Shown here: positions 1 through 6,099 of the stretch, in pieces
How the letters are laid out: the number at the start of each line of letters is the position of its first letter
How positions within the stretch are numbered: position 1 is the first letter of the stretch
NCBI GenBank assembly: GCA_900556795.1
Contig: USQD01000094.1
Coordinates: 1-7,195 of the forward strand
DNA from: an uncultured Prevotella sp.
Lineage (GTDB): Bacteria; Bacteroidota; Bacteroidia; Bacteroidales; Bacteroidaceae
Direction of reading: 5' to 3'
Length of the DNA: 7,195 nt
Program-made: the position numbers and the translations under genes
The notes under the pieces: model-generated
Database searches by the model: none
What the model was told of the DNA's origin: nothing
The model's input: only the letters and a program-made list of their open reading frames with translations

Positions 1-86
1 TGATGAGTATGACCCACCACAATCTTGGCTATTGCCGTAGCCCAGCTACCGCCGCCAATTATCGCTATTTTACCGCAATTATACAC
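1..86 (-). CDS. gpsA: NAD(P)H-dependent glycerol-3-phosphate dehydrogenase, N-terminal fragment
   Basis: GpsA reduces dihydroxyacetone phosphate to sn-glycerol-3-phosphate in the cytoplasm, supplying the phospholipid backbone. Only the first 28 codons are present; the gene runs off the left edge of the window. The translation contains GKIAIIGGGSWATAIAKIV, the Rossmann nucleotide-binding strand and glycine-rich loop characteristic of GpsA. I chose the GTG at 84-86 because it places the usual short N-terminal stretch (about four residues) before GKIAI. No in-frame ATG lies between the upstream stop and the motif, although the frame is open further upstream. The gene follows lysS on the same strand after a 71-nt spacer, so co-transcription with lysS is likely. 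The spacer holds a 16-bp inverted repeat that could modulate read-through. The family call is firm; the exact start is less certain. Confidence 0.85.
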   Translation of the reverse strand, partial: MYNCGKIAIIGGGSWATAIAKIVVGHTH

Positions 87-112
87 TTCGTTAATGTTTA
101 GTGAATAATTTA

Positions 113-151
113 TAATGTATAATTGAAGTCTGGTGCTTCAATTATACATTA
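113..151. repeat. Perfect 16-bp inverted repeat in lysS-gpsA spacer
   Basis: Arms at 113-128 (TAATGTATAATTGAAG) and 136-151 are exact reverse complements around a 7-nt loop (129-135). In the lysS-to-gpsA transcript this would form a long AU-rich hairpin just after the lysS stop and about 27 nt before the gpsA GTG. No T-tract follows on the minus strand, so it does not look like a standard intrinsic terminator. An mRNA 3'-end stabiliser, a processing site or a dispersed intergenic palindrome are all possible. Confidence 0.8.
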
Positions 152-157
152 ATATAT

Positions 158-1888
158 TTATTTGTTTGCTGCATCAATCCAGCTCTGGATGTCATCAACA
201 GAAGGCTTCTCGTAGCCGAGCTTGTACTTCTTGTTGATTTCTCCAATCTTCTGCTGGAGTCCCTGAGCCTTCTCTTCACGGATATCAGAGATGAGGTTGA
301 AACCTGCCTTGCGGAGTACGTATGCCCAATCCTCTGGTACGCCAATCTCTTCCCATTCCTTGATGGTGCTCTGTGGCATCTTCTTCTCTGGCTTCATCTG
401 TGGGAAGAACAGAACCTCCTGAATGAAGGTCTTGCCGGTCATCAACATGACGAGGCGGTCGATACCGATACCGATACCTGATGTTGGAGGCATACCGTAC
501 TGGAGGGCACGGAGGAAGTCCTGATCGATGATCATTGCCTCGTCATCACCCTTATCGGCAAGCTTCATCTGGTCGATGAAACGCTCTTCCTGGTCGATTG
601 GGTCGTTGAGCTCAGAGTATGCATTAGCAAGCTCCTTGCCGTTTACCATCAACTCGAAACGCTCTGTCAAACCTGGCTTAGAACGGTGCATCTTGGTCAG
701 TGGAGACATCTCTACTGGATAGTCGGTGATGAAGGTTGGCTGGAGGAAGGTGCCCTCGCAGAACTCGCCGAAGAGCTCGTCGATCAACTTACCCTTACCC
801 ATGGTCTCATCTACGTCCATGCCCTTCTCCTTGCAGAATGCGCGGATTTCTTCCTCGGTCTTGCCGTTGCAGTCGAAACCGGTCTTTTCCTTGATGGCAT
901 CGAGGATAGGCAGACGGCGATATGGAGCCTTGAAACTGATGATGTTGCCATCAATCTCGCGCTCTGGCTTGCCGTTAACGGCGATACAGATAGTTTCGAG
1001 CAATTTCTCTGTGAATGACATCATCCAGTTGTAGTCCTTGTACTGAACATAAAGCTCCATACAGGTAAACTCAGGGTTGTGGTTACGGTCCATACCCTCG
1101 TTGCGGAAGTTCTTGCCGATTTCATAAACACCCTCGAAACCACCTACGATAAGGCGCTTCAGATAAAGCTCGGTAGCGATACGCATGTACATATCCTGGT
1201 CGAGCGCATTGAAGTGGGTAATGAATGGACGGGCTGAAGCACCACCTGCGATGCTCTGAAGGGTAGGAGTCTCTACCTCAGTATAACCAGCGTTGTCAAG
1301 TACGTTGCGGAGAGTGCGGAGCACGGTAGCACGCTGCAGGAAGGTATCCTTTACGCCATCGTTTACGATGAGGTCAACGTAGCGCTGACGGTAACGCAAC
1401 TCTGGGTCGTCGAACTTGTCGTAAGCCACACCATCCTTGTACTTCACGATAGGGAGTGGCTTCAAACTCTTGGAGAGCAGGCACAACTCCTTGGCGTGAA
1501 CCGAAATCTCGCCAGTTTGTGTGCGGAATACGAAACCCTTTACACCGATGAAGTCACCGATGTCGAGAAGCTTCTTGAATACTGTATTGTAAAGGTCCTT
1601 GTTCTCGTCTGGACAAATCTCGTCGCGGGCGATGTAAACCTGGATTCTTCCCTTTGAGTCCTGCAATTCAGCGAAGCTTGCTTTACCCATTACGCGGCGA
1701 CCCATCATACGGCCAGCGATAACTACCTGGCGTGGCTCGTCCTCGTCCTTGAACTCAGCTTTGATATCAGTGCTGAATGCATTGGTTGGAAACTCTGCTG
1801 CAGGGTATGGGTCGATGCCCATCTCGCGCAATGTCTGAAGACTCTGTCTGCGAACGATTTCCTGTTCGCTTAACTCTAAAATGTTCAT
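158..1888 (-). CDS. lysS: Lysyl-tRNA synthetase, class II
   Basis: The enzyme charges tRNA-Lys with lysine using ATP, in the cytoplasm. The 576-residue product starts with an OB-fold anticodon-binding domain (about 54-140, including [18 protein letters not shown]). The class II catalytic core follows: motif 1 around residues 186-210, motif 2 at 261-275 ([15 protein letters not shown]), and motif 3 at 471-480 ([10 protein letters not shown]). The family is usually near 500 residues. Here about 75 extra residues follow the core (about 500-576), a lysine- and glutamate-rich predicted helical tail as seen in other Bacteroidales LysS proteins. The ATG at 1886-1888 gives the usual N-terminus, and a TAnnTTTG promoter lies about 42 nt upstream. 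The gene is intact, with all three motifs present. gpsA follows on the same strand, and the two gene relics lie upstream, also on this strand. Confidence 0.97.
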   Translation of the reverse strand: MNILELSEQEIVRRQSLQTLREMGIDPYPAAEFPTNAFSTDIKAEFKDEDEPRQVVIAGRMMGRRVMGKASFAELQDSKGRIQVYIARDEICPDENKDLYNTVFKKLLDIGDFIGVKGFVFRTQTGEISVHAKELCLLSKSLKPLPIVKYKDGVAYDKFDDPELRYRQRYVDLIVNDGVKDTFLQRATVLRTLRNVLDNAGYTEVETPTLQSIAGGASARPFITHFNALDQDMYMRIATELYLKRLIVGGFEGVYEIGKNFRNEGMDRNHNPEFTCMELYVQYKDYNWMMSFTEKLLETICIAVNGKPEREIDGNIISFKAPYRRLPILDAIKEKTGFDCNGKTEEEIRAFCKEKGMDVDETMGKGKLIDELFGEFCEGTFLQPTFITDYPVEMSPLTKMHRSKPGLTERFELMVNGKELANAYSELNDPIDQEERFIDQMKLADKGDDEAMIIDQDFLRALQYGMPPTSGIGIGIDRLVMLMTGKTFIQEVLFFPQMKPEKKMPQSTIKEWEEIGVPEDWAYVLRKAGFNLISDIREEKAQGLQQKIGEINKKYKLGYEKPSVDDIQSWIDAANK

Positions 1889-1929
1889 ACTTTATTTAGA
1901 TATATCTATTTATTTTCTTTTTGTTGGTG

Positions 1930-1937
1930 CAAAAATA
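1930..1937 (-). promoter_or_regulatory. Bacteroidota -7 promoter element of lysS
   Basis: On the minus strand the sequence reads TATTTTTG, matching the Bacteroidota -7 consensus TAnnTTTG. It lies about 42 nt before the lysS ATG, which would give a 5' leader of roughly 30-35 nt. No clean TTTG -33 box is visible at the expected spacing, so the assignment rests on the -7 box and its position. Confidence 0.6.
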
Positions 1938-2018
1938 CAAATAATTTTCCGAACTCTTGCCCTATTTTTATGCTTTTTAATATAAAAGGTTATTTATCTA
2001 TGCAAATATTGCGCAAGC

Positions 2019-2178
2019 CTATAGTTTGATGAAAATTTTTCTGTGATACATCCAGATACCCATCGCTGCGTGGATGGCTACAAAGAAGAGGGCGTAGGTG
2101 CTCCCCGCCATTGTTAACCAATATCATGAGGGCTACTGTGAGTCCTCGCATCACGTCGAGTGATTTTAATTTGTTCAT
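2019..2178 (-). pseudogene. Relic of COG4299/DUF5009 membrane acyltransferase (HGSNAT-like), internal deletion
   Basis: The minus-strand ATG at 2176-2178 opens with about 24 codons containing SLDVMRGLTVALMILVNNG. This is the N-terminal signature and first membrane segment of the COG4299/DUF5009 family, the bacterial relatives of heparan-alpha-glucosaminide N-acetyltransferase. From about 2102 a different frame (shifted by one) reads STYALFFVAIHAAMGIWMYH then RKIFIKL and ends at TAG 2019-2021. That is a hydrophobic helix with a basic tail, as expected for the extreme C-terminus of the same family. The intact protein has several hundred residues and about ten membrane segments, so nearly the whole middle is missing and the two ends are joined out of frame near 2098-2109. 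In the original frame the ORF runs to TAA at 1990-1992. It begins 3 nt after the GH89 relic, so the two were probably an operon. Family assignment is from recognised motifs, not a search. Confidence 0.7.
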
Positions 2179-2181
2179 AAT

Positions 2182-2359
2182 TTACTTAATGAAATGAATG
2201 ACTTCTTTCGCAATGTCCACTGGGTCTCCCTCTGGCTTGGAAGAGTATGGGTTCTTCTGTTGAGTCCATGGCTCCTCCAGAGCATACCAGTCGATTTTCG
2301 GTGCGCTAGGCAATGCCAGCTGGAAGAGTTCTGTGGATGTCTACAAGGTCATACTCAAA
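2182..2359 (-). pseudogene. Relic of GH89 alpha-N-acetylglucosaminidase (C-terminal fragments)
   Basis: The minus-strand frame ending at TAA 2182-2184 encodes about 50 residues with KIDWYALEEPW, NPYSSKPEGDPVDIAKEV and a final IHFIK. This resembles the C-terminus of alpha-N-acetylglucosaminidases (GH89, NAGLU), where the pattern Y-x-S-x-P-x-GD-x-VD-x-AK closes the protein. Going upstream the frame meets TAG at 2341-2343, only three codons after an ATG at 2350-2352. A different frame at 2330-2359 reads FEYDLVDIHR, similar to the F-x-YDL-x-D-x-x-R motif at the start of the GH89 C-terminal helical domain, so a second fragment may survive there. Intact GH89 enzymes are about 700 residues; the catalytic barrel is entirely absent. 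A good promoter lies about 30 nt upstream. GH89 removes terminal alpha-GlcNAc from glycans. The fragment itself cannot be catalytic. Confidence 0.65.
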
Positions 2360-2386
2360 ATTGTTTGTTGTTGTTTCAATATGCTG

Positions 2387-2418
2387 CAAAGATAGTAAAA
2401 AATGCGTTTCATACCAAG
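2387..2418 (-). promoter_or_regulatory. Bacteroidota promoter upstream of the GH89/acyltransferase relics
   Basis: The minus strand reads TATCTTTG at 2387-2394, an exact TAnnTTTG -7 box. A CTTG (2415-2418) lies 20 nt upstream, close to the -33 element. It points at the relic pair. The leader that follows is AC-rich (ACAACAACAAACAATTTT), as in many Bacteroidota 5' UTRs. It appears intact although the genes it served are destroyed. Transcription from it would run about 500 nt into lysS unless stopped; I see no terminator in between. Confidence 0.65.
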
Positions 2419-2454
2419 TAAAAGTGCTTAAAAGTATAAAAAAGACTTATTTAT

Positions 2455-2485
2455 TTTGTTTTGTCTTTTATTTGCATTAATTTTG
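2455..2485 (+). promoter_or_regulatory. Bacteroidota promoter of the menaquinone operon
   Basis: TTTG at 2455-2458 and TAATTTTG at 2478-2485 are separated by exactly 19 nt, matching the Bacteroidota consensus TTTG-N19-TAnnTTTG. Initiation about 5-8 nt downstream would leave a leader of roughly 70-75 nt before the menI ATG. The leader shows only a weak possible stem (2500-2535) and no riboswitch I recognise. The promoter is divergent from the one at 2387-2418, with about 36 nt between their -33 elements. Confidence 0.75.
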
Positions 2486-2565
2486 CAAGAAAATGAGGTG
2501 AGGAGTGAGCTGGACATCCGTTTGCTCTTATCCCCCTAAACAACCAACTTTAAATTTTGATAAGG

Positions 2566-3018
2566 ATGAACATAGACGAAGTAGTAAAAAGAATAAGTAA
2601 GACCGATGGACTTTCTAAAACCCTCGGCATGCATTTTATCTCAACTCTTGAGCCTGATACGCTTCAGGCTACGATGAAAGTGGATGAGCGTAATCGCCAG
2701 CCATTCGGATTCCTGAGTGGGGGTGCTTCTCTGGCATTGGCAGAGAATGTTGCTGGTATCGGATCCTTGGCTCTGTGCCCTGGTCAGATAGCTGTGGGTA
2801 TCAATGTGAGTGGCACTCATGTACTGGCTGTTAGTGAAGGCGATACGGTTACTGCATACGCCAAGCTGGTTCACAAAGGCAGAACCCTGCATACTTGGGA
2901 AGTTGCAATCAAAAACACTGCTGATGAATTAATTTGCACCGTACAGGTAACCAACTATGTGTTTACTCCTAAGAAGAAAGATGCTAAGATGCAGGAATCT
3001 AAAAAGACAGAAGAATAA
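2566..3018 (+). CDS. menI: Hotdog-fold acyl-CoA thioesterase, probable DHNA-CoA hydrolase
   Basis: The 150-residue protein is a single hotdog-fold thioesterase of the PaaI/YdiI type. Its core, residues 44-62 (RQPFGFLSGGASLALAENV), matches the family's QPFGxLHGGASxxLAE signature with the catalytic carboxylate at E60. Strand segments at GINVSGTHV (78-86) and KLVHKGRTLHTWEVAI (100-115) follow the YdiI pattern. The usual histidine of HGG is a serine here (S51). A lysine- and glutamate-rich tail (about 135-150) follows the fold. The ATG at 2566 is preferred over the in-frame TTG at 2557 because it gives a standard N-terminus. It is first in the men operon and 3 nt before menF, which suggests the substrate is 1,4-dihydroxy-2-naphthoyl-CoA, the MenB product. 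Substrate is inferred from context; hotdog thioesterases are often promiscuous. Confidence 0.85.
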   Translation: MNIDEVVKRISKTDGLSKTLGMHFISTLEPDTLQATMKVDERNRQPFGFLSGGASLALAENVAGIGSLALCPGQIAVGINVSGTHVLAVSEGDTVTAYAKLVHKGRTLHTWEVAIKNTADELICTVQVTNYVFTPKKKDAKMQESKKTEE

Positions 3019-3021
3019 GGT

Positions 3022-4194
3022 ATGAAAGCATTTGCATATTATCGTTTGCCTTATCTGCATCATGCTCATTATGCCGTACAGCATGAGGGTGAGCCGGAAG
3101 TTCTCTCCTCTGTGGCTGAACTGAATGGCAAGGAGGGCTTTGTGATAGCTCCTTTCTCGCCATCCGGCGATTGTCCTGTGCTTCTGATTCATCCTGATGA
3201 AAGCAAACTGATTGCTGTGGGGAACGAAAATAGCTCTGTTGAGATGGCTCCGGATTCCTCTCCCGATGGGGCTGAAAATGCATCCCGACGTAGCTCTTCA
3301 TACGTCGGGACGCAGCCAGAACTGCATCGGGACGTAGTAAACGCTGCGTCGGGACGTAATTTTGAGGCCTATGCTAGGGAGTTTGAGTGCTTTCATCATC
3401 AATTATCCGAAGAGACTTTCAGTAAGATTGTTTTGGCAAGAAAGGTTTCTTTAGAGAGTGATAAAATCAGAATAAAAAAGTTTGATGATGCTGATGCACA
3501 GGATATTGCGTCTTTAAAGGCGCTCTTCTTGAAAACCTGCCGCATGTATCCTCGTCTTTTCGTAGCCTTGGTTTATACATCCCAATCGGGTATGTGGCTA
3601 ATGGCTACTCCCGAAATCTTGCTCAAGGGAGAGGGAGATGAGTATCAGACGATGTCTTTGGCGGGTACGCAAAAGGCGGAGCCTTCCAAAACCATTGCTG
3701 ATTATCCGGTAGAGGGCGTGGAATGGTCGAAGAAGAACAGGGAAGAGCAGCAGTATGTTACGGATTATATCGAAGACTGCATCAAGGTCTTTGCTGGGGA
3801 TTACAGACTGAAAGGTCCGTATACCACGATGGCTGCCAATCTTTATCATCTCCGTACCGATATCTCTTTCAGATTGTTGGATAAAGGCAGATTGGGGGAT
3901 GTGCTCAATGCTTTGTATCCTACGCCTGCAGTCTGTGGTATCCCAAAGGATGCGGCTCGCCGGTTCATATTGCAGCATGAGCTTCATTCCCGTAAATACT
4001 ATAGCGGTTTTGTCGGTCCGATTTCTCCGCAGGGAAAGACCCGTCTCTTCGTTTCTCTCCGCTGCATGAACATCTTGCAGGATGGCATCTGTGAACTATA
4101 TGCCGGTGGCGGATTGCTCAAGGAGAGCGAAATGGAAAAGGAGTGGAAGGAAACTGAAGCTAAAATGCAGACGATCAGGCGGGTATTGCTTTAG
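3022..4194 (+). CDS. menF: Isochorismate synthase
   Basis: MenF converts chorismate to isochorismate, the first committed step of menaquinone synthesis, using Mg2+ in the cytoplasm. The chorismate-binding domain spans about residues 115-390 of 390. Visible landmarks are FSKIVLARK with K135 as the likely general base, MATPE with E198 as the likely general acid, SLAGTQ (212-217), and NREEQQYV with E242 as a candidate Mg ligand. NALYPTPAVCGIPKDAARRF (296-315), ELYAGGGLLKESEMEKEW (358-375) and E377 as the second metal ligand complete the pattern. Residue roles are by analogy with EntC and E. coli MenF. The N-terminal ~75 residues are poorly conserved, and residues about 80-113 form a linker encoded by short GC-rich repeats. 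The gene starts 3 nt after menI, so translational coupling is likely. Length is close to EntC (391) and shorter than E. coli MenF (431). The fragment NLYHLRTDISF favours MenF over other chorismate enzymes. Confidence 0.93.
   Translation: MKAFAYYRLPYLHHAHYAVQHEGEPEVLSSVAELNGKEGFVIAPFSPSGDCPVLLIHPDESKLIAVGNENSSVEMAPDSSPDGAENASRRSSSYVGTQPELHRDVVNAASGRNFEAYAREFECFHHQLSEETFSKIVLARKVSLESDKIRIKKFDDADAQDIASLKALFLKTCRMYPRLFVALVYTSQSGMWLMATPEILLKGEGDEYQTMSLAGTQKAEPSKTIADYPVEGVEWSKKNREEQQYVTDYIEDCIKVFAGDYRLKGPYTTMAANLYHLRTDISFRLLDKGRLGDVLNALYPTPAVCGIPKDAARRFILQHELHSRKYYSGFVGPISPQGKTRLFVSLRCMNILQDGICELYAGGGLLKESEMEKEWKETEAKMQTIRRVLL
3261..3358. repeat. Cluster of short TCGGGACG-type repeats inside menF
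   Basis: A 10-12 bp motif, CRTCGGGACGTA, occurs in direct orientation at 3303-3312 (as CGTCGGGACG), 3325-3336 and 3347-3358. It is inverted at 3281-3292, with a partial inverted copy at 3261-3268. Copies at 3283-3292 (TCCCGACGTA) and 3301-3310 (TACGTCGGGA) form a perfect 10-bp inverted repeat with an 8-nt loop. The cluster lies wholly within the menF frame, encoding linker residues about 80-113, and its base composition is richer in GC than the surrounding gene. Confidence 0.85.
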
Positions 4195-4250
4195 CTGAAT
4201 TGGCAATTGTTAATTATTAATTGTAAATTATATATTATAAATTAGTTTTC
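4195..4250 (+). other. AT-rich menF-menD spacer
   Basis: This 56-nt spacer interrupts an otherwise tight operon. It is almost all A/T and contains reiterated TTAATT/AATTGT units (4205-4229). It also has ATTATAAATTA at 4234-4244, a string that also occurs just upstream of the gpsA start (minus strand, 106-116). No promoter box or terminator is clear. It leads directly into the GTG start of menD. Confidence 0.5.
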
Positions 4251-6029
4251 GTGTTTAGTAATATCGATAATGTCAATATCCTGACGGGTGTTCTCGCATC
4301 TCATGGTGTGAGAAGAGTTGTGGTTTGTCCTGGAAGTCGTAATGCGCCCATCGTACATAATCTTAATGAGATGGATGGCATTACCTGCTATCCAGTCACC
4401 GATGAACGCAGTGCGGGATTTGTGGCTATGGGCATTGCCTTGGGTAATCCGTCACCGTGTCCCGATCCTGTAGCAGTCTGCGTTACTTCTGGTTCAGCAT
4501 TGCTCAATCTCTATCCGGCAGTCTGTGAGGCTTATTATCAGAAGTTGCCAATCATCGTCATTTCGGCAGATAGACCGGAGGCTTGGATAGGCCAGCAAGA
4601 TGGACAGACCCTGCCGCAAGCCAATGTCTTCGGAACGATGGTGAACAGAAGCGTGAATCTTCCAATCGTATCCAACGAGGAGCAGGCTTGGTATTGTGAA
4701 CGGATGGCGCATGAAGCGGTCATCGACTGCGTGCACCGCAAGATAGGTCCGGTACATATCAATATCCAGCTTTCTGAACCTCTCTATCAGTTTACGGTAG
4801 ACAAGCTGCCGAAAACTCATTGGGTGGATTACGTGAAGACCAATCTCTTTGGCGGCAGTTTCCATTACGGTGATATGCTTGATTTTCTGAATGCCAGAAA
4901 GCCGATGATCGTGGTGGGACAGGATTATCCATGCAGTCAGCTTTACGGTATCAAGCAGATTGATTCGTGGGCAGTTACGCTCATCGAACCGACGGCTTTA
5001 GGTACGTCAAGCGAGGATCCTGCATGCCGGGAATTTTCCAGCAATCTCCTGGTTACCAATTTCGATGAAGTGCTGAATAAGGTAGGGGATGACGAGGATT
5101 ATATGCCCGATTTTATTCTCTATGTAGGAGGCACCCTGGTGAGCAAGCGCCTCAAGCTGTTCCTTCGCCTTGCCGTGAAGAAAGGTGCTAAGGTGTGGCG
5201 GGCAAGTACTGATGGTGATTACATTGATACTTTTATGCGTATTGACCGTATCTTCCAATGCGATACCACACTGCTGGCGGATGCCATGACCTCTTACGAT
5301 CGGGTTTATCGGGATGAAGTGGATGCGTATAAGGAACGTTGGGAGAAAGCCCTGTTAGCGGCTAAACGTCATGCTTTCGATTATGAACCGTCTTTCAGCA
5401 GTATGGCTGCCGTAAAGGTTTTCCAGACGGAATATCTGGCTCATTCGCTGGATGATACCCGTGAATGCCGTCTCTTCTACGGCAACAGTATGGCAATTCG
5501 ACTGGCTTGTATCTACGCCCGTCAGTACGTGCATTGCAATCGTGGCGTGAATGGTATCGAGGGTTCGCTATCTGCAGCTGCGGGCTTGTCTATCTATCTT
5601 TCGGAATATCATCATCCTGATACCAGAAGCCAGCAGAAGGTTTTCTGCGTGTTGGGCGACCTGAGTTTCTTTTACGATCAGAATGCCCTCTGGAATCAGA
5701 ATCTCAATGGCAGTCTTCGCATCTTGCTCTTGAATAATGGCGGCGGAGCCATCTTTGCCAAGTTCAAGGGATTGAAGGAAAGTTCTGCACGCGAGAAACT
5801 GGTGATGGCTGAGCATTGCACTTCTGCTTATCACATCTGTCTGGCACAAGATGTAGCCTATCAGAATGCTGATGATATGAAGTCGCTCTGTGAGGGTATC
5901 GATTGGCTCATCCATACCGAGTCAAGCAGACCGATGCTTCTGGAGGTTCTTACGGATATAGAAACAGATAATCAGGTTCTGGATGAATATTATAATAGTT
6001 TAGAGTTATCATCAGAGAAAGAAGGATGA
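4251..6029 (+). CDS. menD: SEPHCHC synthase (2-succinyl-5-enolpyruvyl-6-hydroxy-3-cyclohexene-1-carboxylate synthase)
   Basis: MenD is a thiamine-diphosphate enzyme that decarboxylates 2-oxoglutarate and adds the succinyl-semialdehyde unit to isochorismate, the second menaquinone step. The 592-residue protein has the N-terminal Pyr domain with VVCPGSRNAPI (24-34) and TDERSAGF (50-57), where E52 should be the cofactor-activating glutamate. The central domain spans about 190-370. The C-terminal PP domain carries NRGVNGIEGSLSAAAG (430-445) and the ThDP/Mg motif GDLSFFYDQNAL (469-480) through LLLNNGGGAIF (492-502). I take the GTG at 4251-4253 as the start: it yields the family N-terminus (xFSNIDNVNILTGVL), and there is no nearby in-frame ATG. 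It follows menF after 56 nt and precedes menB. A small hairpin overlaps the stop codon. Length and motifs indicate an intact enzyme. Confidence 0.95.
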   Translation: MFSNIDNVNILTGVLASHGVRRVVVCPGSRNAPIVHNLNEMDGITCYPVTDERSAGFVAMGIALGNPSPCPDPVAVCVTSGSALLNLYPAVCEAYYQKLPIIVISADRPEAWIGQQDGQTLPQANVFGTMVNRSVNLPIVSNEEQAWYCERMAHEAVIDCVHRKIGPVHINIQLSEPLYQFTVDKLPKTHWVDYVKTNLFGGSFHYGDMLDFLNARKPMIVVGQDYPCSQLYGIKQIDSWAVTLIEPTALGTSSEDPACREFSSNLLVTNFDEVLNKVGDDEDYMPDFILYVGGTLVSKRLKLFLRLAVKKGAKVWRASTDGDYIDTFMRIDRIFQCDTTLLADAMTSYDRVYRDEVDAYKERWEKALLAAKRHAFDYEPSFSSMAAVKVFQTEYLAHSLDDTRECRLFYGNSMAIRLACIYARQYVHCNRGVNGIEGSLSAAAGLSIYLSEYHHPDTRSQQKVFCVLGDLSFFYDQNALWNQNLNGSLRILLLNNGGGAIFAKFKGLKESSAREKLVMAEHCTSAYHICLAQDVAYQNADDMKSLCEGIDWLIHTESSRPMLLEVLTDIETDNQVLDEYYNSLELSSEKEG

Positions 6030-6038
6030 ACCATCCTT
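6022..6038 (+). other. Small hairpin over the menD stop codon
   Basis: AAGGATG (6022-6028) and CATCCTT (6032-6038) form a perfect 7-bp stem with a 3-nt loop that includes the last base of the TGA stop. Only three or four pyrimidines follow, so it is a weak terminator at best. It might tune read-through or protect the upstream mRNA end. Confidence 0.45.
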
Positions 6039-6039
6039 T

Positions 6040-6098
6040 CTGAAAGTAACCTGAAAGTAATCATAAAGTTCAAAGTTCAATAATCAAAGTTCAAAGTA
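6040..6098 (+). repeat. Short direct repeats in the menD-menB spacer
   Basis: The 70-nt spacer is built largely of small repeats. CTGAAAGTAA occurs twice (6040-6049 with a one-base shift, and 6051-6060). AAAGTTC occurs three times (6065-6071, 6072-6078, 6086-6092), and AAAGTAA abuts the menB ATG. No promoter box is evident. The pattern suggests slippage or dispersed intergenic repeats, not a coding function. Confidence 0.55.
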
Positions 6099-6099
6099 A

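Noticed and set aside
686..1034. Plus-strand open frames of about 100 codons within lysS
   Set aside because: These are antisense shadows of the intact, well-conserved lysS coding sequence.
2194..2421. Plus-strand open frame of 75 codons
   Set aside because: It is antisense to the GH89 relic, ends inside the minus-strand promoter, and has no start signal or recognisable family features.
2557..2565. TTG start for menI three codons upstream of the ATG
   Set aside because: The added residues (xIR) are not typical, and the ATG at 2566 gives the expected N-terminus; Bacteroidota rarely use TTG.
2486..2565. Riboswitch or attenuator in the menI leader
   Set aside because: Only a weak, interrupted stem is visible and no known riboswitch consensus can be recognised.
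3281..3358. CRISPR-like array in menF
   Set aside because: Repeats are only 10-12 bp, unevenly spaced, in both orientations, and inside an intact coding frame with no cas genes nearby.
3598..3987. Minus-strand open frame inside menF
   Set aside because: Antisense to the conserved chorismate-binding domain; no promoter or family motif.
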